From Microbacterium sp. zg-Y625 (GTDB taxonomy: Bacteria; Actinomycetota; Actinomycetes; Actinomycetales; Microbacteriaceae), in contig NZ_CP126740.1 of the NCBI RefSeq assembly GCF_030246925.1, positions 1,984,001 through 2,048,000 on the forward strand: a stretch of DNA of 64,000 bases. Direction: 5' to 3'. The position numbers and the translations under genes were made by a program. Positions 19,587-28,620 of the stretch are shown here, in pieces. The notes under the pieces are model-generated. The model worked only from the letters and a program-made list of their open reading frames with translations. It ran no database searches and had not been told where the DNA came from. Each line of letters starts with the position of its first letter. The stretch's first letter is position 1.

Positions 19587-20129
19587 TCACGTGCCCTCGG
19601 GCGGGATCCCCCGATCGCGCACGAGGTAGATCCAGGGGAAGGCCCGGCAGCCCACCTGCCAGCCGTCGCGCTCTTCGGCCGCGAGCGACGTGCGCCAGAA
19701 GATCCGGCGGTGTTCCCACTGGGTGTCGGTGCGGAGCATCCGATGCGAGAGCATGCCCGCCTCGACCGTGCGCCAGCCCGCTCGACCGGCCGCCTCGAGT
19801 TCGGGCATCTCGTCGAACGCGGTGACGGGACCGAGCCACCGCTCGTCGGCGGCCGCGCCGGGGAGGTCGGGCGCGGCATCCGACGCATTCCCGAACCGCT
19901 GCTGCGCCGCCTGGCGCGACATGCCCAGCTCCGCGCCGATCAGGGCCCAGCTCGCTCCCCCACCGCGGGCGGCGGCGACCGATCGCTGCAGGATCGCGCG
20001 GGCCTCGCCCTCCGCGCGTGCCGCGGCGTTGATGAGGGCGAGGTGCTCGGGCACCCCGATCGCGGCGCTGTCGTCGACCTGCGCGGCCGCGAGGACCGCC
20101 CGGCCGACGGCGTCGGCCAGATCGCTCAC
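19587..20129 (-). CDS. putative HTH protein of unknown function
   Basis: 180 residues. The N-terminal half is helical and contains a good helix-turn-helix candidate at about 60-80 (SWALIGAELGMSRQAAQQRFG). The C-terminal half is rich in Trp/Arg (WRTVEAGMLSHRMLRTDTQWEHRRIFWRTSL) and unrecognised. The GTG start overlaps the stop of the small membrane protein gene by GTGA. The promoter ahead of the pair carries two TGACGTCA palindromes, which suggests an autoregulated unit, perhaps like HTH/membrane stress or anti-sigma pairs. That is inference only. Confidence 0.7.
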   Translation of the reverse strand: MSDLADAVGRAVLAAAQVDDSAAIGVPEHLALINAAARAEGEARAILQRSVAAARGGGASWALIGAELGMSRQAAQQRFGNASDAAPDLPGAAADERWLGPVTAFDEMPELEAAGRAGWRTVEAGMLSHRMLRTDTQWEHRRIFWRTSLAAEERDGWQVGCRAFPWIYLVRDRGIPPEGT

Positions 20130-20380
20130 GCCCGGTCGTCCCGGCTGGGAAGCCACGCCGCCTGCGGCTCCGCCCGGCCGATGCCGTTGCCATAGCCCCA
20201 GAAATACGCCCCCACCGCCATCAGCCCGATGCCGGCGCCCTGCACCGCCCCACCCCAGAAGCCACGCCACTCGAAGCCGATGGCGACGAAGAGCACCACC
20301 GCTCCGGCGAGCATGCCGATGATCGCGACCCACTTGACGCGCCCGATCGCTTCGGACGCCCGACTGCTGATGTTCTTCAT
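20126..20380 (-). CDS. small membrane protein, two transmembrane segments
   Basis: 84 residues. Hydrophobic segments lie at about 15-34 (VKWVAIIGMLAGAVVLFVAIGF) and 42-63, with a short polar C-terminus. No family was recognised. It is the first gene of a two-gene operon with the HTH protein (4-bp overlap). ATG 20380 sits directly behind a promoter-like region with duplicated TGACGTCA sequences. The role may be to signal membrane state to the HTH partner, but nothing in the sequence proves that. Confidence 0.7.
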   Translation of the reverse strand: MKNISSRASEAIGRVKWVAIIGMLAGAVVLFVAIGFEWRGFWGGAVQGAGIGLMAVGAYFWGYGNGIGRAEPQAAWLPSRDDRA

Positions 20381-20429
20381 GACGTCAACGTATCCTTGAC
20401 GTCACGCTCATGTCAACCGGCTCTTGACA
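20379..20429 (-). promoter_or_regulatory. promoter/operator of the small membrane protein-HTH operon
   Basis: Read on the minus strand, TTGACA (20416-20411) is followed 18 bases later by TACGTT, a reasonable -35/-10 pair. TGACGTCA occurs twice (20379-20386 and 20397-20404 on the plus strand), one copy inside the spacer and one at the start codon. TGTCAA-7 bp-TTGACA (20411-20429) is a further perfect inverted repeat over the -35 box. The layout suggests repressor control, plausibly by the HTH protein of the operon. Confidence 0.55.
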
Positions 20430-20439
20430 CGCGGCCCCG

Positions 20440-20500
20440 GCTCGCCTGTCGCGGATCGCGGTTTCCCGGGTCCGGATCCGGCGATATGCGACAGGCGAGC
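20440..20500. repeat. imperfect palindrome element (family B)
   Basis: GCTCGCCTGTCGC (20440-20452) and its exact reverse complement GCGACAGGCGAGC (20488-20500) form 13-bp arms around a 35-base loop that itself contains CCGGATCCGG-like dyads. It lies 33 bp beyond the hisS stop and may end hisS transcription. Its proportions match the other palindromic elements in the window. Confidence 0.65.
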
Positions 20501-20532
20501 GCGAAAGGAGGGACGCGACAGGCGGCGCGGGA

Positions 20533-21828
20533 TCAGCCGAGCGGCTTCACCTCGAGCTGGCCGGGCGTGGCACCGGCCGGCAACGTCGCGAAGGCGGTGT
20601 AACCGTCGTTCGCCGCCCGCTCGAGCAGACCCTTGAGGTTCTTCGTCCGCTGCTCCAGCCGCACCCGCGCACCGGATGCCACGAAGGCCGCCTTGTGGGC
20701 GAGGAGCTCGGCCATCGGCACGTCGCGGTCGTGGACGAGGACGATCGCGATGTCGTCGGCACCCGACGCGTCCGCGAGCAGGTCGACGATGCGCTCGAAG
20801 CCGATCGAGAACCCGACCGCAGGAACGTCCTGACCGAGGAACCGCCCGATCATGCCGTCATAACGCCCGCCGCCGCCCAGCGAGTAGCCGACGCTCGGGT
20901 GGGCGAGCTCGAAGATCGTGCCGGTGTAGTAGCCCATGCCGCGCACGAGGAACGGGTCGAAGACGAGCGGCACGTCACCGCCGCCGCGCGCGGCCGCCAC
21001 CGTCGCCCCCAGCGACACCAGGTGGGCCACGACGTCGTCGGGGACGCCGTCGGGCAGTGCGGCGCGGATCTGGGGCTCGCCGAAGGGGTGCTGCTCCCCC
21101 GCGTGCGGCCGGGTGAGGAAGGCCTCGAGGGCGTCCGCCGCCGTCGCGGTGGCTCCGCGGTCGCGCAGTTCCGCGACGACCCCGGCGGGACCGATCTTGT
21201 CGAGCTTGTCGATCGTGATGAGCACCCCGGGGCGCTCATCGGCGGTGAAGCCGAAGACGTCGAGCATCGCGTCGAGCAGTCGGCGGTCATTGATGCGGAT
21301 GCTGCCACCCTCGAGGCCCAGCGCGTCGAGCGCGTCGAGGCTCGCGACGATGAGCTCCGCCTCCGCGCGCGCCGACGCGTCGCCGATGATGTCGATGTCG
21401 CACTGCACGAACTGGCGGTAGCGACCCTTCTGCGGGCGCTCGGCGCGCCACACCGGGGCGATCTGGATCGAGCGGAACACACTCGGAAGCTCCGCGCGGT
21501 GGGTGGCGTAGAACCGCGCCAAGGGCACCGTGAGGTCGTAGCGCAGGCCGAGGTCGGCGAGCGCCGCGACGTCGAGGGCCGGCGCGTCGGCGGCGGCCCG
21601 CACCGCGTCGGCATCCAGCCCGCGCTTGAGGATGTTGAAGGCGAGCTTCTCGTTGTCGCCGCCGATGCCGGCATGGAGGCGACCGTACTCCTCGAGCACG
21701 GGGGTCTCGATCTCGTCGAACCCGTGGGCGCGGTAGCGCTCACGGATGACGGCGAGCACGCGCTCGCGACGGGTCTTGTCTGCGGGGAGGAAGTCGCGCA
21801 TGCCGCGCGGCGGATTGACGGATGCCAC
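20533..21828 (-). CDS. hisS: histidine--tRNA ligase
   Basis: 431 residues, class II aminoacyl-tRNA synthetase. Motif 1 is around MRDFLPADKTRRERVLAVIRERYRAHGFDEIETPVLE. Motif 2 is VFRSIQIAPVWRAERPQKGRYRQFVQCDIDIIG. The HisA signature appears as LVFDPFLVRGMGYYTGTIFEL, and motif 3 is VGFSIGFERI. A C-terminal anticodon-binding domain follows. GTG 21828 gives the usual N-terminus. It lies 12 bp after mazG on the same strand, within a nhaA-mazG-hisS series. It is probably ended by the palindrome at 20440. Confidence 0.97.
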   Translation of the reverse strand: MASVNPPRGMRDFLPADKTRRERVLAVIRERYRAHGFDEIETPVLEEYGRLHAGIGGDNEKLAFNILKRGLDADAVRAAADAPALDVAALADLGLRYDLTVPLARFYATHRAELPSVFRSIQIAPVWRAERPQKGRYRQFVQCDIDIIGDASARAEAELIVASLDALDALGLEGGSIRINDRRLLDAMLDVFGFTADERPGVLITIDKLDKIGPAGVVAELRDRGATATAADALEAFLTRPHAGEQHPFGEPQIRAALPDGVPDDVVAHLVSLGATVAAARGGGDVPLVFDPFLVRGMGYYTGTIFELAHPSVGYSLGGGGRYDGMIGRFLGQDVPAVGFSIGFERIVDLLADASGADDIAIVLVHDRDVPMAELLAHKAAFVASGARVRLEQRTKNLKGLLERAANDGYTAFATLPAGATPGQLEVKPLG

Positions 21829-21840
21829 GGAACGATTCTC

Positions 21841-22548
21841 TCAGGAACCCCGGGGGTGCTCCGCCGCGCGGATCTCCCCCTCCAGACCCCGCAGTCGCTC
21901 GCGCAGCGCACGCTCGGCGTCCCACCCGCGGGCGCGGGCCGTTGCGACGAGTGCGAGCAGGGCGTCACCGAGCGCCGCCTCATCGCCGAGAGCGGGGGCG
22001 GGTGCCGGGGGCGGCGCATCGCCGTCGAAGGGCGCGGCGACCGTGACCCCCACCGACGCTGCCTTGCCGAGCAGCTTCTGCGCGAGGGCGAGCGAGGGCA
22101 TGTGCCGCGACACCCCGTCGAGCACGCTGGTGCGGGCGTGCTTCTCGGCGGCCTTCGCCGCGTTCCAGTGCACGAGCACCTCTTCGGGTGTGGTCGCGGT
22201 CTCGCCGGCGAAGACGTGCGGATGCCGCCGCACCATCTTCTCGGTGAGGTCACGGGCGACGTCGTCGATGTCGAACGGGTCGTCGGGGTCGCTCGCGGCC
22301 ACCTGTGCGTGGAACAGCACCTGCCAGAGCAGGTCGCCGAGCTCCTCGCGGAGGTCCTCGCGGGACCCCGCCTCGACGGCATCCACGAGTTCGGCCGCCT
22401 CTTCCACCAGGTAGGGCACGAGCGCACGGTGGTCGATCTGCTGCGTCCAGACGCACCGCTCGCGTACCGCGCGCATGGTGTCGGCGGCGGCGCGGAGCGC
22501 GTCGTCCCCGTCGGATGCGGGCAGTGCGGAAGCGTCGCTGGTGGTCAC
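21841..22548 (-). CDS. mazG: nucleoside triphosphate pyrophosphohydrolase MazG
   Basis: 235 residues. Hydrolyses NTPs to NMP and pyrophosphate, cleaning the nucleotide pool or lowering alarmone levels. The metal-binding helices are visible as LVEEAAELVDAV (EExxE type) and REDLREELGDLLWQV (ExxD type). MVRRHPHVF and EEVLVHWNAAKAAEK are also typical. The C-terminal repeat of the domain is shortened and interrupted by an Ala/Pro stretch (DAPPPAPAPALGDE), the common actinobacterial single-domain form. GTG 22548 is used. It is sandwiched between nhaA (16 bp) and hisS (12 bp), and mazG usually follows mfd in actinobacteria. Confidence 0.93.
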   Translation of the reverse strand: MTTSDASALPASDGDDALRAAADTMRAVRERCVWTQQIDHRALVPYLVEEAAELVDAVEAGSREDLREELGDLLWQVLFHAQVAASDPDDPFDIDDVARDLTEKMVRRHPHVFAGETATTPEEVLVHWNAAKAAEKHARTSVLDGVSRHMPSLALAQKLLGKAASVGVTVAAPFDGDAPPPAPAPALGDEAALGDALLALVATARARGWDAERALRERLRGLEGEIRAAEHPRGS

Positions 22549-22564
22549 CGCACCATTGTGCCCG

Positions 22565-23767
22565 TCAGTTCAGCTGACCGCCCGTGGGCGACGGCGGGCG
22601 CGGTGCCTGCTCGCGGTCTGATTCGGACGTGGCCAGGCGCCGGAAGTGGCGCGCGCGCTGCGAGACGAGCAGGCCCGCGACGATCAGGGCGATGCCCGAC
22701 CCCGCCAGCACACCGAGCGTCGCCTCGTCGCGCACGAGGGGGTCGCCGGCGAACGCCAGTTCCGACAGCAGGAGCGAGACGGTGAACCCGATGCCGCCGA
22801 GCGAGCCCGCGGCGAGCAGGTCCAGGAGGGACAGGTGCGGCGCCGCCCCCCGGTTGCCGATCCGCAGCGAGATCCAGCCGAAGAGCGTGATGCCGATGAT
22901 CTTGCCGACCGGCAGCCCGACGACGATGCCCCAGAACGCCGGCGACAGCTCGGTCGGCGACACCTGGGGGATGACGACCAGTGCGGCGGAGAACGCGAAC
23001 AGCGGCAGCACGATGCCGTTGACCCACGGCTCGAGGGCGTGTCGGGTGCGCAGCGCCGGACGCTGGGCCATCGCGAGCCCCAGGGCGACGCCGGCGAGCG
23101 TGGCGTGCACGCCGGAGAGGTAGACCAGCACCCACGCGGCGATCGCGAGGAGCACCAGCAGGATCGTGAGCGGGACACGGGCGCGCGTGTCGAGTCGGCG
23201 GCTGAGCACCCCGAAGACGATGACGGCGAGCGCAGCGAGCGCGAGCAGGCCGATGTTGACGTCGGTGGTGAAGAGCACCGCGATGAAGACGATGCCGACG
23301 ATGTCGTCGAGGATCGCCAGCGCCAGCAGGAAAATGCGGATGCCGGAGGGCAGCCCCTTGCCGAAGACGGCGAGCACGCCGAGGGCGAAGGCGATGTCCG
23401 TCGCGGTGGGGATGGGCCAGCCCGCGGCGGAGTCGGATCCGCCGGCGAAGATCAGGAAGATCACGATGGGCACCAGCACGCCACCTGCAGCCGCGATCGC
23501 CGGCTGCAGGGCGCGGCGTGCGGAGTTGAGCTCGCCGTTGGTGAGCTCGAACTGCAGCTCGACAGCCACGGTGAAGAAGAAGATGGCGAGCAGGCCGTCC
23601 TGCACCCAGTGCCCCACCGACATCTCGAAGACGCCGGGAATGCCGACGTACGTCTCCTTGACACCCACGACGGCCTCGCCGAGCGGCGTGTTCGCGATGA
23701 TCAGGGCGGCGATGGCGGCCGTGAGCAGGATGACGGCGGGCAATCGCGCCGAGCGCAGCAAGGACAT
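22565..23767 (-). CDS. nhaA: Na+/H+ antiporter NhaA
   Basis: 400 residues. Electrogenic exchange of sodium for protons, controlling pH and sodium. About eleven to twelve transmembrane helices are visible. The sensor/transport region contains GWPIPTATDIAFALGVLAVFGKGLP (assembly TM4 with the TATDIAF motif) and FLLALAILDDIVGIVFIA, carrying the paired aspartates (DD) equivalent to D163/D164 of E. coli NhaA. TM11 reads GFTVSLLLSELAF. ATG 23767 has GGAGG 6 bp upstream; a longer frame to 23851 would add a signal-like tail without support. The 5' leader may be structured (23782-23812). It is divergent from ppc. Confidence 0.95.
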   Translation of the reverse strand: MSLLRSARLPAVILLTAAIAALIIANTPLGEAVVGVKETYVGIPGVFEMSVGHWVQDGLLAIFFFTVAVELQFELTNGELNSARRALQPAIAAAGGVLVPIVIFLIFAGGSDSAAGWPIPTATDIAFALGVLAVFGKGLPSGIRIFLLALAILDDIVGIVFIAVLFTTDVNIGLLALAALAVIVFGVLSRRLDTRARVPLTILLVLLAIAAWVLVYLSGVHATLAGVALGLAMAQRPALRTRHALEPWVNGIVLPLFAFSAALVVIPQVSPTELSPAFWGIVVGLPVGKIIGITLFGWISLRIGNRGAAPHLSLLDLLAAGSLGGIGFTVSLLLSELAFAGDPLVRDEATLGVLAGSGIALIVAGLLVSQRARHFRRLATSESDREQAPRPPSPTGGQLN

Positions 23768-23781
23768 CGGACCTCCAGGGG

Positions 23782-23812
23782 TCGGGTGGCAGCTTCCGCC
23801 CTCGACACCCGA
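23782..23812 (-). promoter_or_regulatory. structured leader upstream of nhaA
   Basis: In the minus-strand RNA, UCGGGUG (23812-23806) pairs perfectly with CACCCGA (23788-23782). A purine-rich inner part (GGCGGAAGCUGC) sits between them. The stem ends about 5 bases before the CUGGAGG ribosome binding site. A TACGAT -10-like box at about 23855 would give a leader of roughly 80 nt. Ion- or metabolite-sensing RNA leaders are known upstream of nhaA-type genes, but this hairpin was not matched to a known class. Confidence 0.35.
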
Positions 23813-23898
23813 GCGCGAGCCGACCAGACTTCCCGGCGCACCGGCGTCCATCGTAGCGAAGCGAAATGCAACCGCGGCGTCGCGTTAGCGTTGAACCC

Positions 23899-26568
23899 AT
23901 GCGTGAAGTCACCCCCACCGAGGCCATCGATCTGGTCGGCCGCTTCGAAGCCGGTCAGGAACTGCCCGAGCAGATGCGCGCCGACGTGCGCCTGCTGGGG
24001 GCACTGCTGGGCGACGTGCTGCGTGAGAGCGGCACCCCCGGCCTGTACGACGACGTGGAGCGGCTGCGGACGGCGACGATCCAGGCGTACACCGACGAGA
24101 CGGATGCCGCCTACCGGCGTGCCGCGGCGATCGCCGACGGCTTCACGCTGGCCCGTGCCGAAGAGGTCGCCCGAGCCTTCACCTGCTACTTCCACCTCGT
24201 GAACCTCGCCGAAGAGCACCAGCGCGTGCGCATCCTGCGCGAGCGCGACGCCGATCCCGACCGGGCCGACGTCGACACGGTGGCCGCCGCGTACGGACGC
24301 CTCTCCGAGGAGGTCGGCGACGACGTCGCGCTCGAGCGGCTGCGCGCCCTGCGCTTTCACCCCGTCTTCACCGCTCACCCCACCGAGGCGCGCCGCCGTG
24401 CGGTGTCCACCGGCATCCGCCGCCTGGCCGGCCTGCTGATCGAACACGACGCGTCGTTGCCCACGAGCACGGAGCGACGCCGCGTCGAGGGCCGCATGCT
24501 CGAGGAGATCGACACGCTCTGGCGCACCGCGCCACTGCGCCCCGAGAAGCCGTCGCCCACCGACGAGGTGCGCTCGGTGATGAGCGTCTTCGACGAGACC
24601 CTCTTCACCGCCGTGCCGCAGGTCTACCGCCGCGTCGACGACGCGCTGCAGGGGCCGCTCGCCGGCAGCCGCCCGCCCGTCGTGGCTCCGTTCGTGCGCC
24701 TGGGCACCTGGGTGGGTGGAGACCGCGACGGGAACCCCTTCGTCACCGCCGCCGTCACCCGCCGCGCCGCGGCGATCGCGAGCGAGCACGTGCTGCTCGG
24801 CCTCGAGCGCGCCGCGAACCGCATCGGTCGCGCGCTCACGCTGGATGCCGCCACCACCCCTCCCAGCGACGAGCTCCTCGCCCTCTGGCACCGGCTGCGG
24901 GCGAGCGACGAGGACGCCGCCGACGAGATCGCCAAGCGCTCCCCCGATGAGCCCCACCGCCGGGTGCTGCTGCTGATCGCGCGCCGGATCGCCGCCACCG
25001 GCGCCCGCAACGCCGACCTGGCGTACACGGAGCCGGAGCAGCTGCTGGCACACCTGCGGGTCATCCAGGACTCGCTCGTGCAGGGAAACGCCGCGCGCCA
25101 GGCGTACGGCGCGCTGCAGCAGCTCATCTGGCAGGTGGAGACCTACGGCTTCCACCTCGCCGAGCTCGAAGTGCGACAGCACTCCGACGTGCACAAGAAG
25201 GTGCTGGCCGAGCTCGACGCCGGCGGCCCCCGCAGCGACCTCACCGAGGAGGTGCTGGACACCTTCCGCGCCGTCGCGTTCGTGCAGGAGCGCTACGGCA
25301 TCCGCGCCGCCGGTCGCTACATCGTCTCGTTCACCCGCTCCGCCGACGACCTCGCCGCCGTCCACCGCCTCGCCCGCTACGCCGTCGGCCCGGGAGGCAC
25401 TCCCCCGACCCTCGACGTCATTCCGCTGTTCGAGACGTTCGCCGACCTGCAGGCGGCCCCCGGCATCCTCGCCGAGATCGTCGAGCACCCGCAGTTCCAG
25501 GCGCGCCTGGAGGCGACGGGTCGCCGACTGGAGGTCATGCTCGGCTATTCCGACTCGTCCAAGGACGTCGGACCCGTCGCCGCGAACCTCGCGCTCTACG
25601 AGGCGCAGGCGAAGATCGGCGCGTGGGCCCAGACCAACGGCATCGAACTGACGCTGTTCCACGGCCGCGGCGGCGCCCTCGGGCGCGGCGGCGGGCCGGC
25701 CAACTCCGCGATCCTCGCGCAGCCGCCGCACTCCGTCGACGGCCGGTTCAAGCTCACCGAGCAGGGTGAGGTGATCTTCGCCCGCTACGGCGACCCCGCC
25801 ATCGCGATGCGCCACATCGACCAGGTGGCCGCGGCGATCCTGCTGGCATCCGCCCCCTCCAACGAGGAGCGCAACAGCGCTGCGGCGGCACGGTACGCCG
25901 ACGTCGCCGCCACGATGGACGCGGCCTCGCGGGAGCGGTTCTTCTCGCTCGTGAAGGCGCCGGGGTTCGCCCCCTGGTTCGCGACCGTGACGCCGATGGA
26001 AGAGGTCGGCATGCTGGCGCTCGGCTCGCGCCCCGCCCGGCGCGGCCTCTCGGTCGAGTCCCTGGAGGACCTCCGCGCCATCCCGTGGGTGTTCGCGTGG
26101 ACGCAGGCGCGCATCAACCTGGCCGGCTGGTTCGGCCTCGGCACGGCGCTGCAGGCGGTGGGCGACGAGCCGCTGCTGCGTGAGGCGTACGAGCAGTGGC
26201 CGCTGCTGCGCACCCTCGTCGACAACGTCGCGATGAGCCTCGCCAAGGCCGACCCGCGCATCGCTCGCGAGTACCTGCAGCTCGGCGACCGGCCCGATCT
26301 CGCGGACCTCGTGATGGACGAGATGACCCTCACCCGTGACTGGGTCATCCGTCTGACCGGCGGCCGAGACCTGCTGGCGAGCAAGCCGGTGCTGCAGCGG
26401 GCGGTGAAGATGCGCAGCCCCTACGTCGACGCGCTGTCGCTGCTGCAGCTGCGGGCGCTGCGCGCACTGCGCGAGAACGGGATGAGTGAGACGGATGCCG
26501 CCGACACCCGGCACCTGCTGCTGCTGTCCGTATCGGGCGTCGCCGCGGGCCTGCAGAACACCGGGTGA
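23899..26568 (+). CDS. ppc: phosphoenolpyruvate carboxylase
   Basis: 889 residues, full length. Anaplerotic carboxylation of phosphoenolpyruvate to oxaloacetate. Signature 1 is LRFHPVFTAHPTEARRR with the active-site histidine. The glycine-rich GTWVGGDRDGNPFVT follows. Signature 2 is VMLGYSDSSKDVGPVAANLALYEAQ, and the catalytic loop FHGRGGALGRGGGP is intact. The C-terminal end QNTG is the conserved tetrapeptide of the family. ATG 23899 was chosen because the family N-terminus starts here; no strong ribosome binding site is seen. It is divergent from nhaA and followed by the palindrome at 26606, a possible terminator. Confidence 0.98.
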   Translation: MREVTPTEAIDLVGRFEAGQELPEQMRADVRLLGALLGDVLRESGTPGLYDDVERLRTATIQAYTDETDAAYRRAAAIADGFTLARAEEVARAFTCYFHLVNLAEEHQRVRILRERDADPDRADVDTVAAAYGRLSEEVGDDVALERLRALRFHPVFTAHPTEARRRAVSTGIRRLAGLLIEHDASLPTSTERRRVEGRMLEEIDTLWRTAPLRPEKPSPTDEVRSVMSVFDETLFTAVPQVYRRVDDALQGPLAGSRPPVVAPFVRLGTWVGGDRDGNPFVTAAVTRRAAAIASEHVLLGLERAANRIGRALTLDAATTPPSDELLALWHRLRASDEDAADEIAKRSPDEPHRRVLLLIARRIAATGARNADLAYTEPEQLLAHLRVIQDSLVQGNAARQAYGALQQLIWQVETYGFHLAELEVRQHSDVHKKVLAELDAGGPRSDLTEEVLDTFRAVAFVQERYGIRAAGRYIVSFTRSADDLAAVHRLARYAVGPGGTPPTLDVIPLFETFADLQAAPGILAEIVEHPQFQARLEATGRRLEVMLGYSDSSKDVGPVAANLALYEAQAKIGAWAQTNGIELTLFHGRGGALGRGGGPANSAILAQPPHSVDGRFKLTEQGEVIFARYGDPAIAMRHIDQVAAAILLASAPSNEERNSAAAARYADVAATMDAASRERFFSLVKAPGFAPWFATVTPMEEVGMLALGSRPARRGLSVESLEDLRAIPWVFAWTQARINLAGWFGLGTALQAVGDEPLLREAYEQWPLLRTLVDNVAMSLAKADPRIAREYLQLGDRPDLADLVMDEMTLTRDWVIRLTGGRDLLASKPVLQRAVKMRSPYVDALSLLQLRALRALRENGMSETDAADTRHLLLLSVSGVAAGLQNTG

Positions 26569-26605
26569 GCGCGCGGGCGGGTCGTTTCGCGGGGCGCGCG
26601 CGGCC

Positions 26606-26681
26606 CAACTCCTCGACTTCGTGCGCCTGAGCGCGGAGTCAGCCCTGATTCGGCCCACCAGGGCCCGTTCTTGAGGAGTTG
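26606..26681. repeat. imperfect palindrome element (family D, CAACTCCTC ends)
   Basis: CAACTCCTC (26606-26614) and GAGGAGTTG (26673-26681) are exact reverse complements enclosing 58 bases. The right side reads GTTCTTGAGGAGTTG, almost identical to the right end of the element at 56136-56208. It sits 37 bp after the ppc stop. Two copies 30 kb apart with the same termini mark this as a dispersed repeat, REP- or MITE-like. Confidence 0.7.
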
Positions 26682-26783
26682 AGCACGCCGGACGGATGCC
26701 GGAGCTGTTCGTCCGCGCGCCGGGCCCGTGCCCGCGGCATCCGTGACGTCACACGCGTCGGGGCCCTCGTGAACCGCGGGTAG

Positions 26784-28199
<1,416 letters not shown>

Positions 28200-28201
28200 C
28201 G

Positions 28202-28307
28202 CGAGTGAGTATTCGCGGCGTCGAGTGAGTATTCGCGGCGCCGAGTGAGTACTCGCGGCACCGAGTGAGTACTCGCGGCACGGAGTGAGTATTCGCGGCG
28301 GCGAGTG
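28202..28307 (+). repeat. 20-bp tandem repeat array, 5 units plus partial, after gdhA
   Basis: Units begin at 28202, 28222, 28242, 28262 and 28282, an exact 20-bp period, and a sixth is cut off after six bases. The consensus unit is CGAGTGAGTATTCGCGGCGC. The 14-bp core is conserved, the six-base linker less so. Units 3 and 4 read GAGTACTCG at the core end instead of GAGTATTCG. The core can fold as a 5-bp RNA stem around GAGU. The array begins two bases after the gdhA stop codon. Confidence 0.92.
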
Positions 28308-28330
28308 CTCTCCTGCGTCCCTTCCCGGGC

Positions 28331-28573
28331 TTCGGTCGTCGCGAACGGACCCTCCGGGCGCCGCAACGGGACAGACGCGACCACTGAACCGCTCCAAGAG
28401 CGGGGTCTACCGTCCTGGGGGCGCTCGGTCGCCGCGAACGGACCCCGCCGCGCGCGGCAAGGGCCGAACGCGACCACCGAACCCACGCCGAGGCCCGGGC
28501 CGCTCCGCCGGTGGCCGCTGGGTCGTCGCAAACGGACCCCTCCTCACATAGGGGCGCGCATGCGATGAGGGAC
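28331..28573. repeat. three tandem palindromic units (family C)
   Basis: Units at 28331-28388, 28424-28481 and 28518-28573 each start with a TCGGTCGTCGC-like arm followed by the conserved (G/A)AACGGACCC. About 34 bases later comes a GCGACCACCGAA-like arm. Arm complementarity is 10/12, 9/12 and poor, respectively. A fourth, better-preserved copy lies at 42488-42546. Together they look like a dispersed REP-type element that has multiplied here between the two 20-bp arrays. Confidence 0.75.
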
Positions 28574-28620
28574 CTAGGTTGGCGCCGGGCGCGAGACGTA
28601 GAATGCCGCACTCGCCGCGC

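Noticed and set aside
19037..19888. A 283-codon minus-strand frame ending in the orphan repeat array
   Set aside because: It would make the array follow a gene as at the other sites, but it is entirely antisense to DUF4442 and the HTH gene's 3' end and has shadow-like composition.
23701..26658. A 985-codon open frame antisense to ppc
   Set aside because: It mirrors ppc, has an Arg/Gly/His-rich composition without domains, and arises from the GC-rich third positions of the real gene. The same applies to long antisense frames over mfd (29139-32486), the galactanase (50915-54460) and eno (15979-17982).
28202..28307. CRISPR array
   Set aside because: The unit is 20 bp head to tail with a short, partly conserved 6-bp linker and no unique 25-40-bp spacers. 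No cas genes are present.
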